DNA of 64,000 bases from Kuschelorhynchus macadamiae. Its lineage: Eukaryota; Arthropoda; Insecta; Coleoptera; Curculionidae. The position numbers were made by a program, and so were the translations under genes. Position 1 is the stretch's first letter. The number at the start of each line of letters is the position of its first letter. The DNA lies in NCBI GenBank assembly GCA_030620095.1, contig JAUTXW010002103.1, positions 2,972,001 through 3,036,000 on the forward strand, read 5' to 3'. Positions 47,201 through 54,651 of the stretch are shown here, in pieces. Below the pieces are notes generated by a model. It worked only from the letters and a program-made list of their open reading frames with translations. It searched no databases and was not told the origin of the DNA.

Positions 47201-47375
47201 AATTGTATCAAGTTGAGACAGTCATTACATTTGTATTTATATGACAATTGTATGAATATTAAATCTGTTTAAACATGAATTTAAACATTAGAACTTACGT
47301 TAGGATACCTTTTGAGCCTTCATTTTGTAAGTCTTCATCGCCAAAGGCAACGGTATCGTCTTCGAGGATGACCAT
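32047..47375 (-). CDS. TVP23B: TVP23 (FAM18) family Golgi membrane protein, four exons
   Basis: Four exons on - join with matching phases: 47375-47299, 46821-46587, 45311-45189 and 32256-32047. The product is 214 aa. After a short acidic N-terminus (MVILEDDTVAFGDEDL) come THPYVTLSHIGFRTAAIVAY and the family hallmark WTVKNITGRLMVGLRWWN, then DDEGKSHWVYE, RIFWTALIISPLVWGLFF and NGANLHGYIRCKVG. Four membrane segments are visible: about residues 36-51, 54-72, 114-137 and 143-162. This is the length and order of TVP23/FAM18 (DUF846) proteins, which act in late-Golgi vesicle traffic. All introns are GT-AG. Intron 3 is about 12.9 kb and filled with LINEs. No disruption is seen, so it is probably active. 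Confidence 0.93.
32300..33780. other. TVP23 intron 3, 3' part: no gene recognised
   Basis: Contains a minus-strand open frame at 32530-32793 (87 aa, with KTFSLEHHCKLYGQHSSINC) without recognisable similarity or splice context. The rest is AT-rich and non-coding up to the LINE tail at 33782. Confidence 0.4.
33782..35314 (-). pseudogene. LINE copy B, 3' part (reverse transcriptase and tail)
   Basis: The open piece 34636-35307 (223 aa) has STGTFPSILKIAKVVPIFKK, ENYRPVSILSIFSKVFEKVI, AAVFFDLSRAFDTLN, GIGAAQGSILAPLVFLLFIN and the catalytic IKFADDTSVG, then a stop after INQWCTKIKKKQ. A damaged C-terminal region follows, ending in the tail AAATAAACGTATTTGTATTT (on -) at 33782-33815, a short repeat typical of LINE 3' ends. 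The RT begins exactly where the piece ending PIKILITLIN at 38538 breaks off, so the two are halves of one LINE split by copy C. Confidence 0.85.
35526..38062 (-). pseudogene. LINE copy C ORF2: endonuclease and RT, lightly disrupted
   Basis: The first 499 residues (36563-38062) are open: ETWLDSSVNDAEF-type start, CRGGGVLIAVDKKLKSRRL, VLVLGDYNLSHITW (endonuclease acidic site), a linker, then RT motifs KAGGPDGLPNIVLKQC and SGDKSKVENYRPISIISAIP. Frameshifts near 36560 and 36370 lead into NQQHGFTSGRSVDTNLF and WMESYLSGRKQQVRV, SGVPQGSHLGPLLFSLFIND and LLFADDMKLF. The last frame (35526-35789) gives the connection-domain end with IHKNRIENVQHKFIKYARY. Three breaks suffice to kill it, so it is relatively young. 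Confidence 0.88.
38193..38536 (-). pseudogene. LINE copy C, ORF1 C-terminal piece
   Basis: Encodes ERRQWLYLGRCAPTTTETHI, CISDVKCFVLDKNDDVTSF and KIGVKESLLKGLHPNLWPAG, matching the ORF1 relic at about 1110-1310 on +. This is the C-terminal RRM-like/FP-like domain of ORF1. The 5' end of the element is truncated here. Confidence 0.8.
38537..39965 (-). pseudogene. LINE copy B ORF2: endonuclease and linker
   Basis: Endonuclease starts near 39960 (CITETWISNEAVSS across a stop), then GGCAIYTNGDIVARP, IIIMTIYRPPTGDIDLF, LILTGDLNVDSL and HLSDHLLQ (39858-38890). A linker with PNSWYNGELKRTKDSLHDLY and EYKERKKQYRKAIKEAK follows. After a frameshift near 38900 come ADEFGLFFSTVAETKI and KKSVGIDEIPTKVIKAVADE, up to ILITLIN. 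The reading then stops at the insertion of copy C and resumes at 35307. Confidence 0.85.
40072..41668 (-). pseudogene. LINE copy B ORF1: zinc finger, long coiled coil, esterase-like end
   Basis: The first piece (41219-41668) has a Cys/His cluster (SCYYCVVCQTILHRSCTD, then IYCSNRCENAA) followed by coiled coil. The second (40397-41188, 263 aa) is almost entirely coiled coil and then changes to a globular domain with ALLLGGSTSYNSGKIFKQI, NDSDFAVIFTTSEN-type sequence and, after a frameshift near 40400, NLVIIGSPFIQNRLALNKLI and HFIDCNKLI. The order resembles the SGNH-esterase-like ORF1 domains of some CR1-like LINEs, with GGSTS in place of the usual GDSxS. Only two frame breaks are present. Confidence 0.7.
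41680..42639. other. TVP23 intron 3, middle part: no gene recognised
   Basis: Non-coding AT-rich sequence between the LINE nest and the AATGGCGG repeat region. Nothing recognisable. Confidence 0.45.
42640..43700. repeat. Degenerate minisatellite-like region with AAAATGGCG/CGCCATTTT blocks
   Basis: In 42640-43010 the block AAAATGGCGG, a TTAAAAAAT-type spacer, CTTATCTATT and CAAATTTTG recurs about every 125-140 bases. In 43170-43700 the inverse block (CCGCCATTTT, GAATTTTTAAA, GCTGAC, TTAAATACCCC, AAATCTGTACAAAT) recurs at about 125-140 bases. The units are strongly diverged. The two halves appear to be in opposite orientation. There is no coding capacity. Confidence 0.6.
43701..45188. other. 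TVP23 intron 3, 5' part: no gene recognised
   Basis: AT-rich non-coding sequence leading to the donor of TVP23 exon 3. No repeats matching other parts of the window were noticed. Confidence 0.45.
45189..45311 (-). CDS. TVP23B: TVP23 exon 3
   Basis: Acceptor TTTCTAG|GGCATT, donor TGGTTG|GTAAGT. It contains 41 complete codons with ESRIFWTALIISPLVWGLFF, the third membrane segment, and LNLKWL. It is too short to be obvious as an open frame and was found by following the gene. Confidence 0.93.
45312..46586. other. TVP23 intron 2: no gene recognised
   Basis: Non-coding intron. GGTTAGGTTAGGCTAGGC at 45964-45981 resembles the insect telomere motif TTAGG but is too short to mean anything. The open frame 45668-45877 is low-complexity and not credible. 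Confidence 0.5.
46587..46821 (-). CDS. TVP23B: TVP23 exon 2
   Basis: Acceptor TTTTTAG|GCACCC, donor GGGAAG|GTAATT. It encodes the first two membrane segments and the hallmark KNITGRLMVGLRWWN. The open frame continues past both splice sites (to 47036 and 46533) by chance, but family homology stops exactly at the sites. Confidence 0.93.
47299..47375 (-). CDS. TVP23B: TVP23 exon 1
   Basis: ATG at 47375-47373 opens 25 codons plus two bases. The donor AAC|GTAAGT is at 47299/47298. It encodes the acidic cytosolic N-terminus. The next exon supplies the third base of the split Thr codon. Confidence 0.85.
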
Positions 47376-47689
47376 TTGGAAAGTCTAGATTGTTTATATC
47401 TCTATGTTCTAATGAGAAACTATTAATCTGAATAATAATATTCTCATTCAAAACTCTTGTACTCTATGTTGTGGCAATTTTTGACGTTTAAGACTAATCC
47501 GGAAAAGTGGTGATTTGAAATGCCAAATTTCCATGACGTAATTGTCACCTATTCTTCTACTTTCATTTCCGGCGTTCAGCCAGTAGCTCTTTTTTTAAAA
47601 ATTAAAATTTATTGTAGTCAGGTTTGTAGTCGAAATCGGACACTTTTCCAATACATCTCGGAACATTTTGCCTACCGATTTTCATTAAA

Positions 47690-48240
47690 ATTTGGCGTAC
47701 TATTTCTAAAAAGTAATATAATAGATACATATGGTAAATACTTACACTTACCATCACCGGTTTTCATGATTTTTGGTACACCAGTAGATTTTCAAACGCG
47801 TGTAACGAATCCGAAGTCAATTTTATTCGGTGGTGTTCCGTGTCCGATATATATGCCGTCAAAGTTTACAATCTTAGACAGTAATTTACATAAAACACAA
47901 AATCAAGAATATTTCCCTATTAAAAATTGTAATTCACAGGTGCAATTTTATTGTAGTGATTTTTGAGAAATATAACGTCATAAACTGGAAAACTGTGTGA
48001 AATTTTGATATTTGAATTGTATATTTAATCGTTTTCTTATAAAAAATACTGAAGAAAACAGAAAAGAAAGTGGGAAACTGTATGTTTAAGATCGTAAATT
48101 TTTGTTGGCGTACGTCTCGGAAATGGAACTCCGAATTCGGTATCAGCTCCCGAAAATCTAGCAGTGTATCAAAAATTATCAAAATTGGCGGTGGTAAGTA
48201 TAAGTACTAAATGTATTGTAGTTTTAGATGAGTAGCTGAA
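47690..48240. repeat. Large imperfect inverted repeat upstream of TVP23
   Basis: The left arm (about 47690-47890) contains ACTTACCATCACCGGTTTTC, GGTACACCAGTAGATTTTC and GTTTACAATCTTAGACAG. The right arm (about 48065-48230) carries the inverse: GATCGTAAATTTTTGTTGGC, GAAAATCTAGCAGTGTATC and GGCGGTGGTAAGTATAAGT. The arms are 75-80 per cent alike by eye with about 170 bases between them. The sequence is non-coding; the open frame 47520-47966 lies across it and has no recognisable content. It may be a foldback transposon. Confidence 0.55.
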
Positions 48241-48672
48241 AAATCTGACTTCAGACACGTGGTTAATATGTCAAAATCTGCTGACTATATAACAAATAAC
48301 ACTGCTAGGGCGTCAAAAACCAGCCTTGATGAGTTTAACCAAAATTTTACTATATTTTCATGCTTGGAACTCAGTTTTTCCCAGAGCAGGGCATTCAAAA
48401 GGCACTTAGTGGCTAGAAAAAAATGCTGATGCTGTAAACGTAAATCCGTATATTTATTACGGTTTTTATTCTGCTTTTCTATACCCAGTTTCACAATAGC
48501 ATAGCAAAAGTAAAGGCTTCCTGATGGCAAGAATAGAAGAAATATTAATGTAAACAAAATAAATAGTTATGCGCGTGACATCAGTAGTATGTCTAAAAAA
48601 GTTCAATTTTGACGGCAATGTCAGAACTAAAAAGTTAGGTTATTTGTAAATGTCAAATGTTAATTTTTTTTT

Positions 48673-48734
48673 GGCAGTGACTCCCCGTCCGTTAAACGGA
48701 CAGCTTATTTTAATTCCCCGCCCGTTAAACGGAC
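48673..48734 (+). repeat. Left terminal inverted repeat of the MULE
   Basis: Contains the odd palindrome GTCCGTTAAACGGAC at 48687-48701 and a second near-copy GCCCGTTAAACGGAC at 48720-48734, 33 bases apart. A weaker half-site (TATCCGTTAAAAAG) follows at about 48752. The palindromes are likely transposase-binding sites (inference). Confidence 0.85.
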
Positions 48735-49657
48735 GGCGTTTATTATTTAGTTATCCGTTAAAAAGAAATAGATAGGGAGCGTAACTGTGTTCTCCTGTTC
48801 TTGAATTTTGAATACAAAATATAATTTTAATATTGTGTGTTTATTTTATTTAAACTAGAAACTTATAAGTCGATTGTAATTTTTCTAGACTCGGTATTTA
48901 AACCATCGCTTTCTTTCCAAAAATGCCGTTGCGTTATTTGAAATTAGTTTTTTTTTCAAATTTTATGACCTAAAAAGCTCCGTTCTCAAGATAAAAGTAT
49001 TAAATTTGTAATTTTATTTCATGCACCTCGCACACAAAATGGCTCAAAACTTTATATATTTTTTTAAATCTACAGTGTGTTCCTTTTTTCCAGATCCAGA
49101 TAGGATTCATTTTAATTTTACCTCATATTTTTGCAAAATCATTGAAATTATGAGATGTCCATTTGTGTAAAGTAAATTTGACAAAAAGTTTTAAATAAAA
49201 AATGGTTAAATTAAATGTATCGCTGAAGAATTTTTAAATTTAAATTTGCTACATATGAAGTATAAATTGACATTTTGCAAAATAACTTTTGCATCACGTA
49301 AGTACTTGTTAAATTATAGTAAGAGACCAAACTTTGTAATAAATACTTTTTAAATTATATAATAAAGCAGCCTTAACATCATTCTGATTTCCTGATTGGT
49401 CATAGGTGTCACGATAGCTAAGTATCAAGACATTTGATTTTAAATATTTTGATTAACAGCGTTGGTCCGGTTTGATATAGCCACGGCTGTCTTAGCATAG
49501 AATAGTTATACTACTTACATAGGTCAAATCTGCGATAAAATTTTAATATTTACTGAATGTAATAAAACACAAATTATATGTATGATATAACATAGAGTAT
49601 ATTGCATTAGTTTAAATTATGACAGAGATTATATAACTACAGCAGGATACACAGTAG

Positions 49658-50163
49658 TCATTGACAACATAATGCACATAGCCAATTTGAATACATTCCA
49701 TTATAAGAATTTTTTGAGCATGATAAATGAAACCAGTGAAGACATCGATCACATCTAATACATGGAAAGTTACCAATTTCTTCCTTGCAAGATCCACATG
49801 TCCATATTCCACTCAGTTTCTTCTTTGTTTTCAACACCTTTAATTTTTCAAAAGCTTCTAAGGTGAAAAATTTTTTTATAATTGCTATATTTATTTCAGT
49901 AATTCTAATATCAACTTCTTCAACGTCCTTGAAATCACTTTCTTGTAGACATTTTTTTGCATACACTTGTTCTGGATATTTCAGTATCCATGGAAGGACA
50001 ATTTTAGTTTTTTCAGCTGTACTTAATTTATTAAAAGGCTTCTTTATTTTTTTCTTCTTTTTTGGTAATCCGATTGCTGTGACATCACTACCAGCAGGTC
50101 TTCCTCTTTTTTTAAGAATTGGTGGTAACTTTATACTATTTATATTCATGCTATTTTCACTGA
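49658..50163 (-). CDS. MULE transposase exon 9 (AT-hook-like motif and PHD finger)
   Basis: Acceptor AATTTTTTAG|TCAGTG. The exon encodes a basic segment with ILKKRGRPAGSDV and LPKKKKKIKKP (AT-hook-like and possible nuclear-localisation signals), a helical region, and a final Cys4-His-Cys3 finger: WTCGSCKEE, PCIRCDRCLHWFHLSC, SNWLCALCCQ and stop. A PHD finger at the C-terminus could bind histone tails (family knowledge), giving a chromatin-reading element. Confidence 0.9.
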
Positions 50164-53100
50164 CTAAAAAATTAAAAGAAATACGTTAACATCAATAAAT
50201 AATTAAAATTAAGCTGGCTTACCTTCCGTATTATTTGGTGTAACCATAACTCTATTACTACAGTAATCATGCTCTTCAAGATTGAATTGGAGATCTGATG
50301 TATCTAGAAAAACACATACATAAAGCAGATTAACCAACATTTATATTTCACAATATTACCTTGACTCCCTTCTCCACAAGCAACATGTGTTGTTTCTGAA
50401 AATAAAATAAAATTTTTAAGGCTCACTGCGAGATTATTTTGGGACTTTAGAATCATAATTGTATTTTCAAACACCATATACTCAATATTATTTGGTATTC
50501 AATTAATATTAATTATTTATTTAGGGTTAATAAATAAGTAATTATCAAATTACCTTCTATTACTTCATCTGCAACACTGTCAATACTGCACCTATTGATT
50601 TCGTCTCCTACTGGAATTTCTATTAATCCTAAAAATAATAATATAAGAGTTTAAGAGGAATATCTAAAATACTATTTTTTAATCAAAAACTGAACAAAGA
50701 ATGATGCCTAAGAATGATAAAAACCTACCTTTGCTATCTTCTACATCAAAAATGTTAATATCTATGTCAGTTTGATCTGGTTGTAAAGTGTTTGTTAAAC
50801 CTAAAAATAAAATTTTGGGATTACTTTTTAAACATTATATGATAAACTACAGAACTAATACAATTATTTCTAATAAGAGGCACATATCAACTAAATTTAA
50901 AAGTTTTACTAACTACCACCACCTGGTTGAATAATATTGTTGCTAACAGCAAGACCACCATCACCTAGCTGAATGTTCTCCTTACCACCACCCTCTTCAA
51001 CTGTTATATCATACCTATTCATTTGCAAAAAGTTTTTCACAGAATCTAAAGTTTCTAGAACTTTCTCAAAATTATATCCTGTTGCCTCAGAAGCCAAAGA
51101 TGCAATTTCTTTACATTTCACAAATGCTATTCTATATTTTTGCTGCTGATTCAACACTTTAACATTCTTTGGAGATTCTTTGTCTATACTTAAATTTAAA
51201 TTTTCAACTGCAAGCTGCTGGAGTATTGAGGGATCACTCAAGTTTTGAAAATATATCTGATTTTTAAGAAAGTAGTCTCTAGTCCACCTTTCTTTAACAA
51301 TTTCCTTATTAAAAAAAGGCTCATTTAAATGATGCAATAATTTAAAAATATGTTTACAGGGAAGCCCCATACTGTTAAAAAAATAACATGAGCAAGAATG
51401 TTTGGACACCTTGTATTCAGTTTCTTTATTTTTAAGAGTAAAACCTCCAGTCACTGTTATGGCGAATGTCTCTGAATTTTTCAACTGATGTAATACTTTG
51501 TCAAAAGCATATTCTGTCAAATAATTGAAAAAATCATATTCTGGGGTACCTCTACATATATTTCTAACAGGCCTTTTATTAAGTGTTTCTGCCAACCTAT
51601 TTTTCCTTTCCTTTTCAAGGGATTTTAAAATAATAAATAAATGCTCAAAAAATTCTCCTAAAGAACAATTTTTTTCAATAACCATCTTCAATTTCTGGTT
51701 AATTGCTTCAACCCTATTATTTGTTCTATTTAAAAAATTTAAAATGTTCTCGCCTAAATGAGGACACCACTCCTCGTAAATATTAAGCCACTGTTCTTCC
51801 AAATATCTCCAAGTACTCTGTGATACTGACCCCTTAATTTTATTGCAAATCTCATCAAAATATTTTTTATTGCTAGCATAGGCTAGTTCCTGCAATAATT
51901 CTAAAGTAAGAATTCTCTCCTCATTAGTTATTTTCATTTTTTCTGTAGTGATTTCCCTTTGAAAAACTTTAAACACATGAAATATGCAAATTAAAATTTG
52001 AGCGCTAGGAAAACATTCTTTAAAAACTGCTCTCTCAGACCAATCCTTATCAGCCATTATAGTCTTAGTTTTTTCACAACTTGGGTTTATTTCTTTAAAT
52101 TTTTGAAGGAACCATTTTAAGCATTCATAGTCTTCTGAAACCAAAATTGAGACAGCTACAACTTGACTTTCTCCACATCCATCCTCAATTAAAATTAAGT
52201 AAACAGGAGTCCTTATGTTCAATAATTTGAATGTCCCATCAATACATAATAATTCAGGATAAGCTTCCATTGTAATTTTCATTGTGGGTGTACAAAAAAG
52301 AAGACCTTTAAAAATATTGTTGGTGTCCACCAATAAATGACAGTCGGAACCTGGAAAAATACAAAAAACTTAAGTATTATTGCTAGCAAATAGCAAAAAA
52401 AGCAATGAAACCATTAAAGTAGAAAGAATAATTACATTTAGAGACTTATGGGGGGTAATACAGCTTGTGCTTCAAAATTAACCACAAATTTGTATGAAAG
52501 CATGTTTTACTGGAACAAAACAGAAATTTTGATGGAAGAGTGGTATTCGGTCGGGTATTTTATAAAATTCTCATCATTCATTATCTCTACACGCATTAAG
52601 AAATAAGACTATTAGGAACAGTTTTTTTAAAAGCTATGGAATTATTGTGGTAGTCCTTGCAACTGTAAAATTATCGTAATTCTATGAAAATTGTACACCT
52701 TTTATGTAAAAATATTCAGAAACCTCAACTCACCAAATTTTTCCCGAATTGCAGTAACAGCAGTTTCAACAGAGTTTTGATATTTCAGTTTATCTCTGTG
52801 TTTTATGTTTGAAAGATCTTTCAAGCTAATTATTTGTTTTGTTTTGCCTTCTAATTCTTGTCGAACTAGATGTTTATTTGCCTTCAAACTTAATAACTTT
52901 TTAGCTTGCTGTCTGACTTCTTCAGGTAATTTTCTTTGTTGGGGCAGATGTTGAAACAAGTGTTTGTCTATAATGTGGTTATGTAGTGTATCAATTGAAA
53001 CAATTTCTAATTCATTGCCATTTTTTGCTACTCTAAGTGTAACATTTGCAGGACATGGAATATCTTGTCTAAAGGTCCTAAAAAGTAAATATTATGAATC

Positions 53101-53642
53101 TTCACACTTGAGAATTGAGGTATTGGCTTTCATGAAGCAAAAAATGGGGATATTAGTACAAATTTTTGTATTTGGTTCAACAAATAAATTGTTTTACACT
53201 GAACTTGACTAGGTATCTTGAACCTAAAATTATTTTTAAAAGGAATAAAGTATTTGTTCTCATTTCTTGGCAAATATATGACACATTATATACATACTTA
53301 GTTTGCCTTTTTCCCTTTCCAGATGGTATAAAATTCTTGCCACCGTGGATACAAGAATATTTTAACTGGTAATACTGTAAATCTGGATTTAAGTATCGTT
53401 TGACTACTCTTTTGGCGGTTTCGATTCGACGACTATCCCTTCTATAAAATTGTACATAGCGATTCTTCGTGTTATCTTCTAAAATAAATTTATTGAGTGC
53501 TTTTAATATATGCTTATTTTCTCAAATACACTTTTGTTAGAAGAGTTAACTTACCCAGTATTTTATCAAATTCTTTTGCAGAACTGAATTTGTCTCCTTT
53601 CTTTAATTCTATGGGAACATTAATAGTATTTAGACTATCCAT
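49658..53642 (-). CDS. MULE transposase, nine exons: FAR1/ZSWIM3-like N-terminus, DDE core, SWIM, PHD
   Basis: ATG at 53642. Exons: 53642-53555, 53478-53298, 53077-52734, 52350-50917, 50800-50729, 50628-50554, 50395-50360, 50303-50223, 50163-49658. They sum to 2817 bases, 938 residues plus stop; every intron is GT-AG and every phase fits. Layout: FAR1/ZSWIM3-like DNA-binding part (about 1-130); MULE core with Asp242 in LLCIDGTFKL, Asp305 in TIMADKDWSE, C326xxH329 in CIFHVFK and Glu419 in NNRVEAINQK; SWIM finger C524xC526...C536xH538; acidic linker; KKRGRPAG AT-hook-like motif at 788-795; PHD finger 891-938. It would cut and insert the surrounding element. Human ZSWIM1/3 have a similar SWIM-MULE layout. 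A domesticated host gene is the alternative, but the adjacent inverted ends argue for a transposon gene. Confidence 0.9.
50223..50800 (-). CDS. MULE transposase exons 5-8 (symmetric mini-exons)
   Basis: Four short exons of 72, 75, 36 and 81 bases (50800-50729, 50628-50554, 50395-50360, 50303-50223) each begin and end in phase 1 and have lengths divisible by three. They encode LQPDQTDIDINIFDVEDSK, GLIEIPVGDEINRCSIDSV, ETTHVACGEGSQ and DTSDLQFNLEEHDYCSN. The peptides are acidic and appear unstructured, forming the linker between core and PHD finger. They were found by following splice sites and are too short to be seen as open frames. Confidence 0.85.
50917..52350 (-). CDS. MULE transposase exon 4 (catalytic core and SWIM finger)
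   Basis: Acceptor TTTTTCCAG|GTTCCG, donor GGTGGTG|GTAGTT. The 1434-base exon holds all three acidic residues, the CxxH motif and the SWIM finger (KHSCSCYFFNSMGLPCKHIF). The long uninterrupted frame and low-complexity-free sequence show that selection or recent origin has kept it intact. Confidence 0.93.
52734..53642 (-). CDS. MULE transposase exons 1-3 (N-terminal DNA-binding part)
   Basis: Exon 1 (53642-53555) encodes MDSLNTINVPIELKKGDKFS. Exon 2 (53478-53298) has RYVQFYRRDSRRIETAKRVV, QYYQLKYSCIHGGKNF and PSGKGKRQT. Exon 3 (53077-52734) has FRQDIPCPANVTLRV, ELEIVSIDTLHNHIID and a helical LPEEVRQQAKKLLSLKANKH. The spaced C...H, C...HNH pattern is that of the FAR1/WRKY-GCM1 zinc fold at the N-terminus of MULE and ZSWIM3-type proteins. 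Introns are 76 and 220 bases. Confidence 0.85.
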
Positions 53643-53755
53643 TATTTTAACTTAAATAAACTCATAAAATGAAACAACGAAAAACGCGCGCCAAAACAAT
53701 GGAATAACAGAATAAATTTTGACGTTTTATTTGGAGGTTAGGAAACCTGGAAACA

Positions 53756-53817
53756 TTTCCTTTAATGGATCGCGAATTAAAATACGCCGTCCGTTTAACG
53801 GACGGGGAGTCACTGCC
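53756..53817 (-). repeat. Right terminal inverted repeat of the MULE
   Basis: The outer palindrome at 53789-53803 is identical to the left one. The inner site is a diverged palindrome, TCCTTTAATGGA, at 53758-53769, with the same ~33-base spacing. This end also contains the 5' leader of the transposase gene, so binding here could affect its own transcription. Confidence 0.85.
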
Positions 53818-53834
53818 TTTTTTTTTTATTTTAG

Positions 53835-53990
53835 CCCAGCTGTAAGACAATTGCCAGATGGCTCTTCGTCTGGGACTTAGTCAGAGCTAGGGCGGCCTTT
53901 CCCCTTATTCCAGTTTGGAGACGTTACCGGTGGGATGTCTGGTCTGCCTTCTACGAGGCAGTTCGGAGACTGATGTCAAATGTTTATTTT
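53835..53990 (+). repeat. Dispersed ~520-bp repeat, copy 2 (internally deleted)
   Basis: Begins TTGCCAGATGGCTCTTCG, passes TTATTCCAGTTTGGAGACGT and GGTGGGATGTC, then jumps directly to TGGTCTGCCTTCTACGAGGC. Relative to copies 1 and 3 about 370 bases are missing from the middle. It starts a few bases outside the right end of the MULE. Confidence 0.8.
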
Positions 53991-54593
53991 GATTTGTACC
54001 TTGGTTAGAAGTTTTGATGGTATTTTTTAGTCTTCCAATTCTGGTTGATTGGTCTCAATCTCAGACTAAATGGACTAAATAAAGAAAGAAGGGTTAAATA
54101 TTGGCCACTTTATTTTTTTCTTTTTATAAAACTGTTGTGTTGAAAATGTGATATTACCTAAATGATACGGATCAAGATGCAATCAGAATTCTGTGTTCTA
54201 AACTAATTTGGGGATATACGGGAAACTAAAACGACTCCGAGGGGAAGGTGGAATTAGGAGAATTTACTTAGATTTGTCTGTTCTAGCACCACGAGGTATT
54301 AGGAACTTAATTAACGTTCCGGTGCTTGAACGGGGGAATTTTCGAAAAACAAAATTGACAGAAAGTTATGCGCGTGTAATTCGGCAGTGTATCTAACAGA
54401 AAAAGAAAAAAAATTTTCTATATACTTAATAATAGGAAGACAGAATTAATAAAATTGATACTTATTTGATCTATTGTATCATCTTTATTTGGTTCATTCT
54501 AGAGAGTGTTAACTATCTTACATAGAACATTACATAGTTGCTAATAATGTTAAAATGTAATAATAACCTAAGTCATATTTCATTAACTATATA

Positions 54594-54651
<58 letters not shown>

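Larger units (their letters stand above)
48673..53817. mobile_element. Apparently intact MULE (Mutator-like) DNA transposon
   Basis: Both ends begin (inward) GGCAGTGACTCCCCGTCCGT, and the match continues imperfectly for about 60 bases. Outside the left end lie 9 Ts (48664-48672) and outside the right end 10 Ts (53818-53827), consistent with the 8-9-bp duplications made by MULEs, though a T run is weak evidence. The interior carries a single nine-exon minus-strand gene whose product has a MULE DDE core and a SWIM finger. The gene starts 175 bases inside the right end. About 985 non-coding bases lie between the stop codon and the left end. Nothing is broken, so it could be autonomous and recent. 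Confidence 0.88.

Noticed and set aside
47520..47966. 148-aa plus-strand open frame upstream of TVP23
   Set aside because: It crosses a non-coding inverted repeat and shows no recognisable domain.
54208..54396. 62-aa plus-strand open frame
   Set aside because: No recognisable motif, no splice or poly(A) context, length expected by chance.
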